A stretch of 64,000 nt of DNA from Symsagittifera roscoffensis. Taxonomy: Eukaryota > Xenacoelomorpha > Acoela > Convolutidae. Both the position numbers and the translations under genes were made by a program. Below, in pieces: positions 24,641 to 37,102 of this stretch (position 1 is its first letter; each line of letters opens with the position of its first letter). The stretch covers positions 56,386,397-56,450,396 of the forward strand of contig NC_087065.1 in the NCBI RefSeq assembly GCF_963678635.1, in the 5' to 3' direction. Under the pieces are notes generated by a model, which worked only from the letters and a program-made list of their open reading frames with translations, was not told the origin of the DNA and ran no database searches.

Positions 24641-27600
24641 CCCCCATTCCCCGGACAAAAACATCCATCGACGTCCCCGTCGTTCGCCCAAAGTCAAGCA
24701 GATCGAGATTGGATTGCGGAACGCGTAGAGTCCCATCTGGAGCGACCCAGTTGGACTCGGTATTGTCATGGCTGACGTATTTGGTGCCGTCTTTATCAAC
24801 ATCCTGAATCGTCAAGATTGTCTTTTTAGGATCCGTCGGCAGATATTGGAGCCATTCGAGCACTCGCAAGTTTGTTAATTCTTGCTCATGAGTCTGATCC
24901 ACCTCTGGTTCGAACTCCATTTCTGGTTCGGAGCAATCTTCGATCCAATCTTGATCCATGTCATTTACCAAGTCGATCTTCCTTGGCACCGTTACTTCAT
25001 CCAATCCCACCAGCGACTCCATCATATCACTTAAAACTATCCTTTCTATGACGAAATCCCCGCCATACGGGTGGTACTTCTTCTTATCCCTTCCCTTCTT
25101 GCTCTGGCGTGTCTCCATGGTGAGAGGAAAGTCAGGTTGCGTTCCTTTGTTACTTTCAGTCTGTTCTGGGCAGTCCCAGTCTTCCTCGGCATAAGGTAGA
25201 GTTTCGTCATCCACCTCTACACGCTCGGTCAACTCTAGGTCCAGTGGTAGGTCGCAATCATCCACCACCTCATTTCCGTCGTTTTTGTCACGAGTGCCTC
25301 TTTCATTCACCTCACAAGCAGGATCCACTATCAAAAAGTCTCCCTCTTGCATGTCTGCTGGGATGTACCAGTCCTCTGATGAGGCAGTGTGCGGTTTGAT
25401 GTTTTCGTAATGAGCTGCTCTTCCTGTGCTCAGTCGATAAAACCGACCTCCTTGGTGCACTTCTGTTATTTGAAAAAGGCCACGCCATTTCTTTAATAAT
25501 TTTTTGGCTCCTTTTGGTGGAACAACTTCCTGAAATACCCAGACATAATCGCCAACTGAGTAGGCTTTTGCATTGGCAATCCTTTTATCAAACCTCCGTT
25601 TCTGTCTAATTTGCGCCTGTTGCATGTTCCTCCTGCATAAGTAATTGAGGTCCTGTTGTCTTCTAATGACATCCCGCACGTATGTTTGCGGTGCTGTTCT
25701 CTTCCCCTTATATTCAGGGTAGAAAAACGTCAACGGAAGCGCTTTTTCGTGACCCGTTAGCATCATATGCGGACTTATTCCCGTAGTGGAATGCTCTGTG
25801 CTGTTGTAAGCACCCTTCACTTGCGGCAAGTGTCTATCCCAGTCATCCATGTAGCGTGAGTAATAAAATCTCAACATGGATACCAGCGTGCGATTTTGCC
25901 TCTCGACTAGGCCATTCGTTTGCGGGTGATAAGTGGTCGAGTGGGCCTGTGCTACCTGCGACATTTTCATTAACTCCTTCGTGAGATCACCCACGAATGC
26001 TTTGCCATTGTCCGATTGGAATAAGATGGGGCAGCCGTGCCTCGTTATCCACACATTTATCAAATGATCGCATGTTTCCTCCGCTGATGCTGTCATGCAG
26101 GGTGCTGCCTCTGCATATTTAGTAAAATGATCAATCATTACCAGCACCTGATTGTAGCCCGTGGCTGTCATGCAAATCTTCTAGTGATCACTTTGCACTA
26201 CCTCGTTGAATCCCGATGATTCTATTGACTGCAGTGGGAACCTTAGTGTCCGGGGGTCCTTCGCCTGTTGACACGACAAGCACGCAGAGATCCGCTTTTC
26301 ACACGCCGTCTACAAGCCAGGCCATTCGAATCGTTTCTGTATCCTGTTGTACACTTTGTCCACTCCTTGATGGCCCATCTGATCATGTGAACGAAAGAGC
26401 AACTCAATCTGGTACAACTGTGGTAACACTATCGAATTGTACTTGTAAGGGACTTTGTCCTCCTCTTTCCGTTTACAGGCTACGATTCCGTCTTTTTTCA
26501 GGTACAGTAGATCTTTTCTCTTCATGTAAATCTGCTTCAAAATCTTGTAGTTGTCCTCCTCCAAATCTCCTTTGTCAGGTGCCCCATTCTTGATCCATCT
26601 CTTCGGGTTGCTCGTCATTCTATCATTTCGTTGAGCCCTTAGGAGATCCGACAACCGGTATCTGGCTTTCAGATACGTCTTTATCATGTTTAATTGCCCG
26701 CTCAGTATCTCCGGAGCATGGGCATCGTCCATCAACTTGACACACCATATCTTCTTCAAAGGCGTCGCTTCCTGCACAGATGGTTCCAGATTGGTACGGA
26801 CGACCGTACCATGTGGCAGCAATCTCGTTGGGCGTTTCGAAACTGCTATCAGCTCGAGCTCATCGGCGGCATTATCCACCACAGTGCCCTCCTCGTCGGA
26901 GGTGTGCCTTTCTCTGTCCGGATCCTGATGCATTTCTCTGTCCAGCCCGCGCTGCTTCCAGTCCACCAACAAGGAATGAATCGCAATCTCCGATACATCA
27001 GAATTGGAAGTAGTCTCGGGTGTATTGTCCCAGGACTGAGGCCTCGAGTCATCACTTGAGCCGAATAATTCCGCATCATCATGTTCCAATCTGTCTCTGA
27101 TGTTTCTCGACTCCCCAGACAAAACTCTGTCCATTGGTCCCTTTGAATCCGACTCCCCGGACAAATTTCTGTTCTAGGTGGTCTCATCAACCTCTCCCTC
27201 ATCAACCGACTCCCCGGACATTGTTACGTCCCCGAAATAGGAATCTGAGCTCGGATCGTACTCTTCTTTTACATCCGTGAAATGTACTTTTCTCGTGAAG
27301 CTGGATTTTGACTTGACCCTGACTTCCTCAGTAACTTGGACTGGGCTCGGTCTCCCATGTTCTGTGAACGAAGTCCTCAACAAAACATCCTTCGGCATTG
27401 AGGTCACCAGCTGGTTCACTATCGACCGGCAATATCGTTCCACATCGCGACCGCGAATGATCACTGGCCTCTTCTCCGTTTTCTCAGTTACGGTCAATCG
27501 CTGCATGGTCTCCATCCACTCACGATCATGTCTGTCGACTTCTCTATCCAGCAAGTCACGAAGTTTCCCCATGACATCCGGCGCCACACTTACTGTCCTA

Positions 27601-30600
27601 TTTAGCAGAGCTATACTGTTTATACCCAACCTGGTGAGCTCCTGTTGTACCAGATTAGATCGGACTTTTATCTCAGCGACCGTTTCCACTGGAAGTTCAG
27701 GGTGTCCTGGTATAGGGTGCCCTGACTTATCCAGCCACCTAGTGAGTGGTAGTGTGTCGTAGGTCTCCTTGTCTAGTAATGAAAACCCGTCTTTGACCTC
27801 CGCTTGGTTAGCCAGTTTTTCTTCGAGGCGCTCATAGAATTCCGTCTTCTTACTGAGGCTATCAGCATTCTGGTGCTTGTCACGGGTACGGTGCTCTATG
27901 ATCATGTGGTATCCGTCCAGGCGCACGATCCAACGATCAATATAACTTTGTTCCATCGAATAGGTTTTCAGCCAGGCAAGGGCACGATTATCCACACGCA
28001 ACTTGAAGGGAGCGCTCCCCAAGTAGGCCCTATAATTTTTCACGAAAGTGATCACCGCGAACATTTCCGCTTTCGGTGCGCCTTACTTCATCTCGGTATT
28101 GCTCAAGACCTTACTTCCGTAGGCTATTGGACGGAGAACCGTTCTCCCGTTCCACTCTTGCTCTTGGTGAAGTATGCCTGATATCGCAACCACTGATGCA
28201 TCCGTGTCTAACACAAACATCCCCTTTTCTGTTGGCATGCCGAGGACTGGTGCCTCGCAAAGTTCGCGTTTAATGTTTTCAAATGAAACTTGTGCCTCAT
28301 CGGTCCAAGTGAATTTTTTGCCTTTGTTTCTCATCAACTGTTGCATGGGGTATATCTTATCGGCGTATCCCTTGACAAACTCCCGATAATAGTTAGCGAA
28401 CCCCTAAAAAATCATCTGTTGTGTATCTGTCTTGGGTGCCTTCCAGGTCAAAACCGCTTCGACCGCTTCGGGATCTGGTCTCAATCCATGCTTATCCACC
28501 AGGCGTCCTAGATACTTCATGGAGTCTCTGAGGATTTCACACTTCGAGGGTTTACACTTCAATCCCGCCTGCTTCATGCAAGTAAACACCTCATCTAACC
28601 TCTCTATGTGATCCTCTAGGATCGGCGTTGCGATCACGACATCATTGACGTAACACATGATGAGATTCCCCTATTTCTTTGTCACACTCGTGAGTGCCTG
28701 GGCCATCAGTCGCTGGAATGTGGCCGTCGCGTTGCACAATCCGAATGGCATCCTCTTCCACTGGAACAATCCCAGCTCGCACGCGAAGCCCGTTTTTTCA
28801 CGATCTTGCTTTCGGAGTGGCACTCGCCAGAACGCCGAGCCCAGATCTAACGTCGTGAAGAACTTCGCGTCCCCCAACTTGGATAGGTTCTCATCGATGC
28901 GGGGAATCGGATATGCGTCCTTTATAGTCACTGCGTTCAGATAACGGAAATCACAACAAAACCTGAGTTGCCCCCCTTTCTTTTTAGCCATGACCACGCC
29001 ACAAGCCCACAGGGACTTCGACGGCTCGATCATGTCGTACTCCATCAACATCTCGATTTCCTTCCTGCACGCTTCTGACTTATGAGGGGTCATTCTTCTC
29101 GCCCCTTCCCTGTGAGGTACCGAGCCCTCTTCTATCTCAATCTCGTTTTCTACAAAACTACAGCAACCTATGTCGGACTTATGTTTCGAAAAAACGTATG
29201 CGTTCCGACTTAGCACCGCCCTGAGCGAATCTAGTTCCTTGTCTGATATTTTACCCTTCAAATGTTCTATCTCAGGTAGGACCGGTTTATTCGCTGCTAA
29301 CTCTGTTTCTGTCGGTCTCTCGGGAAAATTCGAACAACTAGACATCCCATCATCTGTTTCCGACTTCATTGAAAACAATTTCCTAGAAGATTTCAATTCA
29401 TTTACTCTCTTCAGTATACATTCTTGGTTCGCATGCAAGGGACATTTAGTTACATCAAATTTTTTCACGTTCTCTACACTCTGAAAGTCTGTGTTCAGAG
29501 GCAATGCGTAGCCAAGTTTCTTTCCCCTCTTTATTGTCACTGTTGTTGCTTCTGTGTTCAACAACACACTCACACACAGTCCGCTCTGAGTGAGTGAGAA
29601 GCTTCTTACTAAAATAGTCGAGCTCTTACTGTTTGGATTTGGTACCAGGTACACCTGTCTGTCATTACTGAGTTCATTAAGATTCCTCATCCTAAACGTC
29701 GCTACTACGGCTTGGTTTGGTTTCAATCTCATTTTTCGATGTAGAAAAATCGGCACCTTAGCCTGGTTTATTAAGATCCTATTAAGATGTTTCTTTTCAT
29801 ACTTCCTCTCCAAATCTTTGATCCTGATCAACCCATCATTGAGGTCGATCGTGACATCAAAGTTGCGTACAAAGTCATTTCCCAGGATGAATTGATCGGA
29901 TTCGTCCAAATTTTCTACCACCAGGAAGCTCACCCAAAGATGTCTTCCCCCAAGCTGCAGTGATATAATAGGGGTCCGTCCTGTCACATAGATTGCTCCC
30001 TGATTGGCAGCTGCCAGTCTGATGTTTGTCAGTATCAGATCCGACCTATCAAAGCCCATGTCAGTCAAGGTTTTGACTGGAATGACACTGACCTCTGCAC
30101 CCGTGTCTAACAGTCCTTTCACTGAAAGTTGTCTGCCCTGCACATCTAGAACATGTGCTGCCAGATCGGCTTCGCAACCTATGTGGACCGCATCCTGTTC
30201 AAGCATGGCATTGTGTCCGATTCTTCGCACCTTCAGCTCATCTTGGCCAATATATATCCGGCCTACCTGATCACTCGCATCAGTTACGTGAGCTTTTGTG
30301 TAAATGTTGATGCCGTCCACATTCATCAGAATCGGATATGGGCCATGGACCTCTATAAAATGTCCATCCCTTCTCGTCAGCCTTGGACCTCCTGTCGTGA
30401 GCAGCGCTCGCACTGCCCTGGAGTCCAGCTTGGGATCTTTCGCCCTCAGGTAGTCTGCATAAATTTCCAGGTGGACTAGTGTAATCTCGGAAGGTTCACT
30501 CAACTTCTTGGCCACCTGGTGTCCTGCGACTGAGATAATGGACATTATCTTTGTCCCTTCTTTCGTCATTCCAAAAGTTCTACCAGATATGACATTCAAT

Positions 30601-30671
30601 TTTAGTCCCTGCTTTCTGGGTTCCTGTTTGTCCTCTTCTTCCGTCGTTTTTGTCAAAGATGGTTTTGTCAT
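24480..30671 (-). pseudogene. pol: pol of element A: protease, RT, RNase H, integrase
   Basis: One minus-strand frame runs 6.2 kb without a frameshift but with six stops (28671, 28404, 28083, 27174, 26310 and just upstream of 26171; five TAG, one TAA). In order: aspartic protease with LLDTGAEVSVIP (about 30100); RT with FFTTLDLGSAFW and GLCNATATF, then YVND in place of the catalytic YVDD; RNase H with LDTDAS, AEMFAV, RVDNRAL and NADSLS; integrase with a HHCC zinc region (HDQMGH, part of CLSC lost to decay), then FQSDNGKAF and NGLVERQNR. A YRLSTGRAAHYENIKPH block and an acidic linker lead to the macro-like domain. The YVND change alone would inactivate RT. Type: Ty3/Gypsy by domain order (RT before integrase). 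Confidence 0.9.
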
Positions 30672-32533
30672 CTCTTTGACGCCTCTTTTCGAACTTCACC
30701 ATAGCCTGGTGCCCTTGTACTCCAGAGCCGAAACGATTCAGCAGGATGTCGAATATCTTGCGAGCGCTGTCTCTTTCACTGGCTCTTTTCGCCATTACAC
30801 AATTTAGGGCAGTACCTCCCAGGTTGCTCGTTAGTGCGCTGCATTCCTGTTTCTTGGAGAGACTCTCTTCTTCAAAGTGCAACTTCATCACCTCTATCCA
30901 AGTGTCAATGCAGCCATCTGACTCGTCTTTGTATGATTTAGGCTTCTTCAATGTCCTTCTTGACCTCTCTCCTCTCTCGGTTGACTTCGAGAGCTTGGTG
31001 ATGAATGTTTCGAGGGATCTATTCAGAGGTTGAAACATCGAGCGAGACCGTAGTCAGATCTGGCACTGACCTGACTTGTGGCAGAGTGGGCAAACTTAAC
31101 TCCGGGGTAGCATCTGCTTCCGGCGGGGCTGGATTCGTCCAGCTAGGCCTCGAGGGGGCTGCCCTGGGACGCTCCTTATTCCTAGATTCGTAGTTCGTTC
31201 TCGAAATTTGCTGGGCCCCGGCATAGCTGCCTGTACCATCTCCATCGTTCGCCTGGCGTGAGCGCTCCCTTGGATTGGAACGCTCCTCCCGATTGCTCCC
31301 ATTTAAGATCTCGTCAAGCTTCCGCATCATTAGGTCAGATTTGGCATCTAACCTTTTTTCCAGGCTAGTCATCGTATGAGCGTAGGTATTATCGTGATCG
31401 TTCAACAATTGCTCGATCTCTCTTGTCATCTTAGCCTCTCTTTCCTCTGACTTCTTGTTTGCCTGTGCCAGGCTCTCCGCCAGGCATTGATCGGTGTTGC
31501 GAATCAATTGAGCCTGATCAACTCTCGCCTGCGACTTCTTGTGCGTCAGTTCATCTCTCAAATTCTCTCGACCCTGGTGAGCTCTCTCGTCAACTTGATC
31601 TATTATTTTAGTCATGTCCCGTCTCAGTTCATCCAGACCAGTCATTACGCCAGCAAACATGTCACTTATATCGCCAGCTGCCCCCAATGGCGGGGTTAGC
31701 CCCAGAGAAGATGAGGTCAACTGCGGCTGCAGCCTGGTACTTGATGACGCACCGCCTTTTTGCTTGCCCATCGACGCCATCAATCTGTCGAACGTCGAGG
31801 ATACTCCCAGAGTTATCCCATCAGACATTGTCCTGGTCGGCGAAGTGGACAACGCCTTTCTGCTGATGTCGTTCCTCGGACACGGCGTGAAGTTCACATC
31901 CGGGTGTGTTATCTCCGGATGGTCATAACTGGAAGATAGGCCTTCGGATTGTAGTAACGCCATGCGCTCATCGTACAGAGACTTCCAACTCTTCTTTGCC
32001 TTCGAATCCGTTTGTTCTTCACTCGGACTTATACTCGACATCATCGCGTTCTTGCTCTGCTTCGCCAGAGAAAAGTGTGTATTGGTCGGTTGTGAAAAAT
32101 CTTTTCTCCACTTATGACTCTTAGTCTCTGATTTGGACATTCCCCTGATCAATACTTCCTCTCGAGGCTCGACCTCGGAACGCTCCGAGGCCTCCTCTGT
32201 CCTCTCGACTTCCTCCCGTTCGAGGTCCTCGCTTGGCTCAAAATCGGGTCGAATAAGTGTTCGTTCCCCTTCGTCAAAGGGGTCCATGAGCGTCTCATTC
32301 GCCGGCCCGGCCTCGGCGCTCCGCCCTTGATTGCCATCGAGGTTCTTCTCGCTTCTTAGTTGCATTTCGCTCACTGAAAGATCAGCTTGACCTTAAGTCG
32401 ATTCGTTATCAGCAAAAACGTCCGGAACACTGCTAAACGAAGATTGGCTACGCCTAGTTCTAAACTTTCGCGTACTTCCCTTGCTCAGCCTGGGAATCTT
32501 AGTAGTCAGTCCTAACGAGTCCCTACGCTGCAT
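30580..32533 (-). pseudogene. gag: gag of element A, zinc knuckles deleted
   Basis: The start is taken at ATG 32533 because KIPRLSKGSTRKF, also found in B and P, lies in that frame. A frame change then leads to MQLRSEKNLDG (ATG 32365), and the frame runs open to 31019 through a coiled-coil region (DELRRDMTKIIDQVDER and following). The capsid block is in another frame (31038-30580), with CIDTWIEVMKLHFEEE and ILLNRFGSGVQGHQAM, matching Ty3/Gypsy Gag. At about 30670 the sequence jumps to the KLNVISG block just before protease; compared with P about 890 nt are missing, including both CCHC zinc knuckles. Not functional. Confidence 0.85.
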
Positions 32534-33019
32534 TTTTTGTATTAAACGATAATGCTCGCAAAATTTAATGGCAATGCACACGTACCGCAAACAAGATCAA
32601 GTTAAATTAATTAACGCTGCCTACTCGATTCCGTTAGTATCAAAATGTCTCTTAGATTTCTTAATGACAATACTAGTGACTCTGCTAAAGTTACACACGG
32701 GGCCTACTCGGTATTGATGTAATGCTAACTCAACCCCGTTGTATGGTATAACAGTATCACAAAATTTTCACAAGATATAATCAATAAATAAAACACATTT
32801 GATAATCAGATAAGAATATCCTACAGGTGACAGCGACCTTTCGTCAGTATCAATTTGTCGCCACACTCTTATCAAGTCACTGCTTTGTTAAAATCAAACA
32901 ATTTTGGTAAAAAGCAGTGATGATTCAGAAACAGATCAATAAAACTTAGTCTTAAAGAAAAAGACTACCCTCAATCGGAACGATCCGAAAGAACGAAGCC
33001 CAGGACACAGTCCTCTCAA

Positions 33020-33296
33020 GTGAGTGTGTATCTGTCTAATACACCCACCGAGGTCTTCTTTTAGGTGTCCTGCGATTGCCCGAGCTGTCCTACTAAGAAG
33101 CTCAAGGCAACATCTGATCGAAAAATTTCTAAAGTCTGTGAAAAAGCTCCCCCACACCCGGAACGCTCCAAGTGCACAAGAGCAGGGAACAACTTCTCTT
33201 CTCAAGTGAGTGTGTATCTGCCTAATACACTCACCGAGGTCTGCTTCTATGTGTTCCCGGATTGCCCGAGCTTTCCTATTAAGTAGCTCAAGGCAA
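33020..33296 (-). other. Duplicated two-hairpin module in LTR A
   Basis: A unit of about 186 bp is present twice here (about 33020-33110 and 33206-33296), once in B and C. In the second copy GTGAGTGT at 33206 pairs with ACACTCAC ending at 33234, and TTGCC at 33262 with GGCAA ending at 33296. The copies have diverged but the stems persist, allowing G-U pairs. Confidence 0.5.
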
Positions 33297-35954
33297 CCAC
33301 ACAGTCAAAATCATAAACAAAAAATTTTTTTGGTTCGGGTACTTCTGATACACCCGACCTAGAAACCAAAGTTTATCACAAATTTCCGGGTCAAATGGGC
33401 TTCTATGATCCTAATATGCACGCCCGTTGTTAGTTGACTTTTAATCCCAACCTTAAATGGATATTTTCCGTTTCTCAAATTGCCCCAGAAGGTTTCCCTA
33501 AATTTCCACTAAGGAGAGTTGCTAAGAGGTTTAAGTCACTCCGGAGGGTTACTTCGGAGGGTTGTTAAGACACTTCTCCTACTCCGGAGGGTTACTTCGG
33601 AGGGTACTTTATTCACCCAAGAGACTTCGGAGGGTCCCCCTTAACTCACTAAGGAGGGTGAATAAGAGGCTTAATATGCTCCGGAGGGTTACTTCGGAGG
33701 GCTCTTCCAAAGTTTTCAAATTTTTGAAAAGGGCCTTCAACTAGCTTAAAAAAACGTCAAAACAAGCTAAATTCTCTATGGGGTTGTTTTAACTTCTTCA
33801 GAGGGTTTCGTGGAAAATTTCCACTAAGGAGGGTTGCTAAGGGGCTTAAGTCACTCCGGAGGGTTACTTCGGATGGTTCCCCAAAAATCAGCCAAAAGGG
33901 TTATTTTACCGCGATAAAGCCTCCAAATGCGGTGTAACTTACTTAAAACCAGGTTGGCTGACACGGTCAACCTTCCCACTAGGATAAAAAGGTGTTTTTA
34001 TAAAATTTTCTGCTGCTCGGAGGGTTACCTATAATTCGGACTCTCCGAACCAACAAATTCTAAAAAAAAAATTTCTTTTCCGAGGCTATCAACCCAAAAA
34101 CGGTTGCGGTCCGGAAAAATGGTTAAAAACGTCGACTTATTGTACCAAAATTATCCCAATCGGTTGGCTGGTCTTTGAGAAATCGTCAAAAACGTTTTTG
34201 TCCAAATGGCCTTTTTTTCACCACCTATATAGGTTCTGAAAGACTTTTTCCGCAATTCCTATTGAAAGTGCCTAAAAATATTTGAAACGAGCGAAGTAGC
34301 CCTGTACAGCACTGGATCATTGCAAAAAACTGGACCAAAATTGGTTTGGAGACAAAAATTTGGCCAATAACTATCAAATTTGGACCCTCCGATTCCTTCC
34401 TTTTCCAATCCTTAAGTTGTTAGCTCTATCCACGGAGCTAATCGGAGGGTTACTCAAGAATTTTTCTGGCAGCCGAGCACATTATGCTAGCACGCTCCTA
34501 ACACAAAAAATTTTATTGCTTTAACTCTAAAAACCCAAAAACTCGATCCCCAAAACAGATTGACAAAATTCAGAAAATTATCGAAATTTTGATCGAAAAA
34601 GTTTCGTTTTTTCCAACTTCTACTTAGTCCTTTCTCACGCGGTTTCTTTAGTCAGGGGGATCGAACTACGTAGCTACTCCCTATATAAAAGCTTTTTGCC
34701 GTTCGGAAAAGCTCGGATATCCAAAAATTTGGGGGTCTATAGTTTGGTCGAAAATCGGTATCTTTCGACAAAATTTGGGTGTTTCTTGGGTCGAAATAGG
34801 AGATAAGTATTATATAATAAGGATAATAACCTATTAGTAGTCGTTAATGAATGTTACTATACCCTCCTTTGCACCAAAATACCCGAATTAAGACCCTTAA
34901 CTCGGAAATTTGTGATCGACGGAGGGTACAATCGGACCGCGCCAATCGTGCCCCCACCACTTAAGTTTTAATGAAATAGTACCCCAACGATACTAAAATT
35001 TTTTCAACGATACCCAACAGCCTTTGTGGATTTTGTCTCTGATGTCCCTGTTGAGTGTGGAACACGTCGGTCAGCTTGCCACTCTACCCTCCGGTCACCG
35101 GCAAAATCACCATTAACGTGCTTAAATACTCAAATTACACTCAAGGGAGGGTACCTAACCCTTCACCGAAACACACAATCCTTCTTTCAAAAATGATATA
35201 AATCAATCTGAAACAACAACAAACAGGAAGGTCAGATCACATCTCGTCCGGAGATAACATATTAACTGTCACTTTTGGATTTTTTACTGTTTTTGGTCTT
35301 TTTTGGATTTTTTTACTGTTTTTTGTACTTTTTTTTCAAGTAATTTTATTTTTGGCTTTTTCTTTATTATACACTATTTTTGTTTGGTTTTACGCTTTCT
35401 CTTTAATTGTTTTTGGTCCCGGGATCTTGGGACAAGCGGGCTCATGACTTCCCACCTAACCCTCCGGCCCCCGGAATTTTTGGTGTTAACTAAGTTAAAA
35501 AGCTAAATAGTACTAGGCGGAGGGTACGCACCTTCCCCCTAGTACAAAAAAGGTCACTAAGGCCTCTAAATTGGGCATACGCCCGGAGCGGAGGGTTCGT
35601 CGCTGAAACTTTTGCTGATCACGATGGTCTCATGCCTTTAACAGGCCCACCCAGGAGCGCCATAAAAACGTCTATGTAATATTCGCTCAAATACTATAAA
35701 GCGACGGATCGTAGAAAAAGTACCTATTAACAACTGGCAGGCGTCAGTTACCTTAATCCTACTCGTTTTTCACCAACTCGACCTTGCCAGTTGATTTTCT
35801 GGTCTGTTTAGGGCTAAGTAAAAAGTTACTATTTTTAGGCCATCAGTCAAACGACTTTTGATCAGCTTTCGTTTACATGCGAACACAACCACATAGCTGA
35901 GTCTCGGATCCTCAGACTACTTGATTTTTTATTAAAAACACGGCTCGAAGACCC

Positions 35955-36064
35955 TATTTTAATATGTTTTTGGTGACAGTTCTATATTAAATCCATTGGA
36001 GCTACTCGTATTTTAATATGTTTTTGGTGACAGTTCTATATTAAATCCATTGGAGCTACTCGTA
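35955..36064. repeat. 55-bp tandem duplication in LTR A
   Basis: Two near-identical units starting near 35955 and 36010, each ending in CCATTGGAGCTACTCGTA. Other LTR copies have one unit followed by a GATGGATTGACCC stretch that is missing here. Confidence 0.8.
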
Positions 36065-36307
36065 TTCTAAAATATCAATCAATACCGGTGTCAATTCAAA
36101 GTTCTATGGCATCAGAGTAGCTAAAAAGTCTTTACAGTTTACTACAGTCTTTCACCATGTAACAGTCTCTGCGGGACCGAGCCTCCGCTTCCGTGTTCTC
36201 CTCGAGATAACGTTGTTATCACTCCCAATTCGTGGCACGGGAGGGTACTGCTTTCCACCACTTCCCCACCGAAGCCTACTTTCCCACTAATTTCTTCCAC
36301 TAAGGGT

Positions 36308-36334
36308 CTTATCGTGCGTGATTGTCACGATAAG
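36308..36334 (-). other. Conserved hairpin in LTR A with compensatory change
   Basis: CTTATCGTG and CACGATAAG form a 9-bp stem around 9 nt. The partial 3' LTR keeps it unchanged near 15057-15083. Copy B (about 10112) has CTTATTGTG with CACAATAAG, where both sides of one pair have changed. Copy C (about 3513) has changed one side only. It lies about 250 bp inside the LTR start. Confidence 0.6.
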
Positions 36335-36583
36335 AGGCTTCGTATTTTTCTCGTTCTCGTGTGACTGTTTTTCACTAGATTTGCTGTTGTTCTGTTTTTC
36401 TCAGCTTTTTTGGTCGAAATGGCCGTTTTTCGTATTTCTGAGAAATATCAACTTGACGATTGAAATTTTGAAATTCAGAATATTTCGATCCTCCCTTCAA
36501 GCACTTTTCGCTGTTTAGGCCTTTTCTCTCTAATTCGTGCTTCGTCGGAAGGTTGCGCTGTGCCAATCTGGCAGAATGGCACA

Positions 36584-37102
36584 CGTCAGAGTATTTCTTG
36601 TACAGTATCTTGTTCTTTATGATGCTTTTGATGCCCTTGAGACCTTCTGGACTTAAGTGAATTTCGTCACTGCCTAGATGGTAAGTACTGTAAATCTTCT
36701 CACACACGCCTCTATACTTCCAATTTCCCTTTTTTTCTGTATTTCGCGATTCACTCTCGCCGATCGGAATCGATATTCACTGCGGTGAGGGATTCCGATG
36801 ACAAATATCTGCTTTGCTAGTATGCTTAGCTCCTCGGCTAATTCTGCGAGTTCGTTTGCAATATCTTCTTCAGGGACCGTGGAGGGCTCTCCTCCGTCAA
36901 AAGTGTCGTTTCCCCCAATGAGCAAAACAATGGTATTGTATTTGTCCTTCGGAGGTAGGAAGCATCTGACCGCAGCGATACGGGCTCCAGGTAATGACAA
37001 GATGTTTGTGTTTGGGAATTCCAAGTGTCGCGCCTGCGAATCTGCTATCAGAAGGTTCTTTGACGAAGATGTTTTGAAAATATGATATCTCCTGGTTGAC
37101 AT
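36584..37102 (-). pseudogene. SGNH-hydrolase remnant, separate from ORF3
   Basis: ATG at 37102. Block I is LLIADSQARHL (serine kept, GDS read as ADS), block III is LLIGGNDTFDGG, and block V is GSDEIHLSPEGL with the Asp-His pair. Blocks I and III lie in frame 37102-36674 and block V in a second frame (36707 down); the change falls at or near the A7 run at about 36742. The coding sequence is cut at 36583 by LTR A. It is short and differs from the ORF3 enzyme, so it is not a copy of it. SGNH/GDSL esterase domains occur in ORF1 of some CR1/L2-type LINEs, so a LINE ORF1 is one possible origin; a host gene is another. Confidence 0.65.

Larger units (their letters stand above)
14440..36583 (-). mobile_element. 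Element A: giant Ty3/Gypsy-type LTR retrotransposon, degenerate
   Basis: A 22-kb minus-strand unit: 5' LTR, gag, protease-RT-RNase H-integrase, macro-like domain, ORF2, ORF3, ORF4, polypurine tract and truncated 3' LTR. Gene order is identical to element P, while the proteins have diverged clearly, so the two are separate subfamilies of one lineage. It is dead: zinc knuckles deleted, RT active site altered to YVND, six stop codons in pol, ORF3 missing the half with the catalytic histidine, and many lesions in ORF4. The 5' end lies inside an SGNH-hydrolase remnant at 36583/36584. Confidence 0.9.
32534..36583 (-). repeat. 5' LTR of element A (about 4 kb)
   Basis: The outer edge is fixed at 36583 (minus-strand TGTGCCATTC) by comparison with the 3' LTR, which starts with the same sequence just after the polypurine tract. 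The inner edge lies somewhere in 32534-32640 and no tRNA-type primer-binding site was recognised. Inside are an array of TCCGGAGGGTTACTTCGGAGGGT-type motifs on the plus strand (33540-33880), a duplicated two-hairpin module, a stem at 36308-36334 and a 55-bp tandem duplication. No gene. Confidence 0.85.

Noticed and set aside
24480-30671. Alternative genetic code with TAG as sense
   Set aside because: Stops replace different amino acids (Tyr, Leu, Lys, Gln), and other ORFs in the window use TAG as a terminator.
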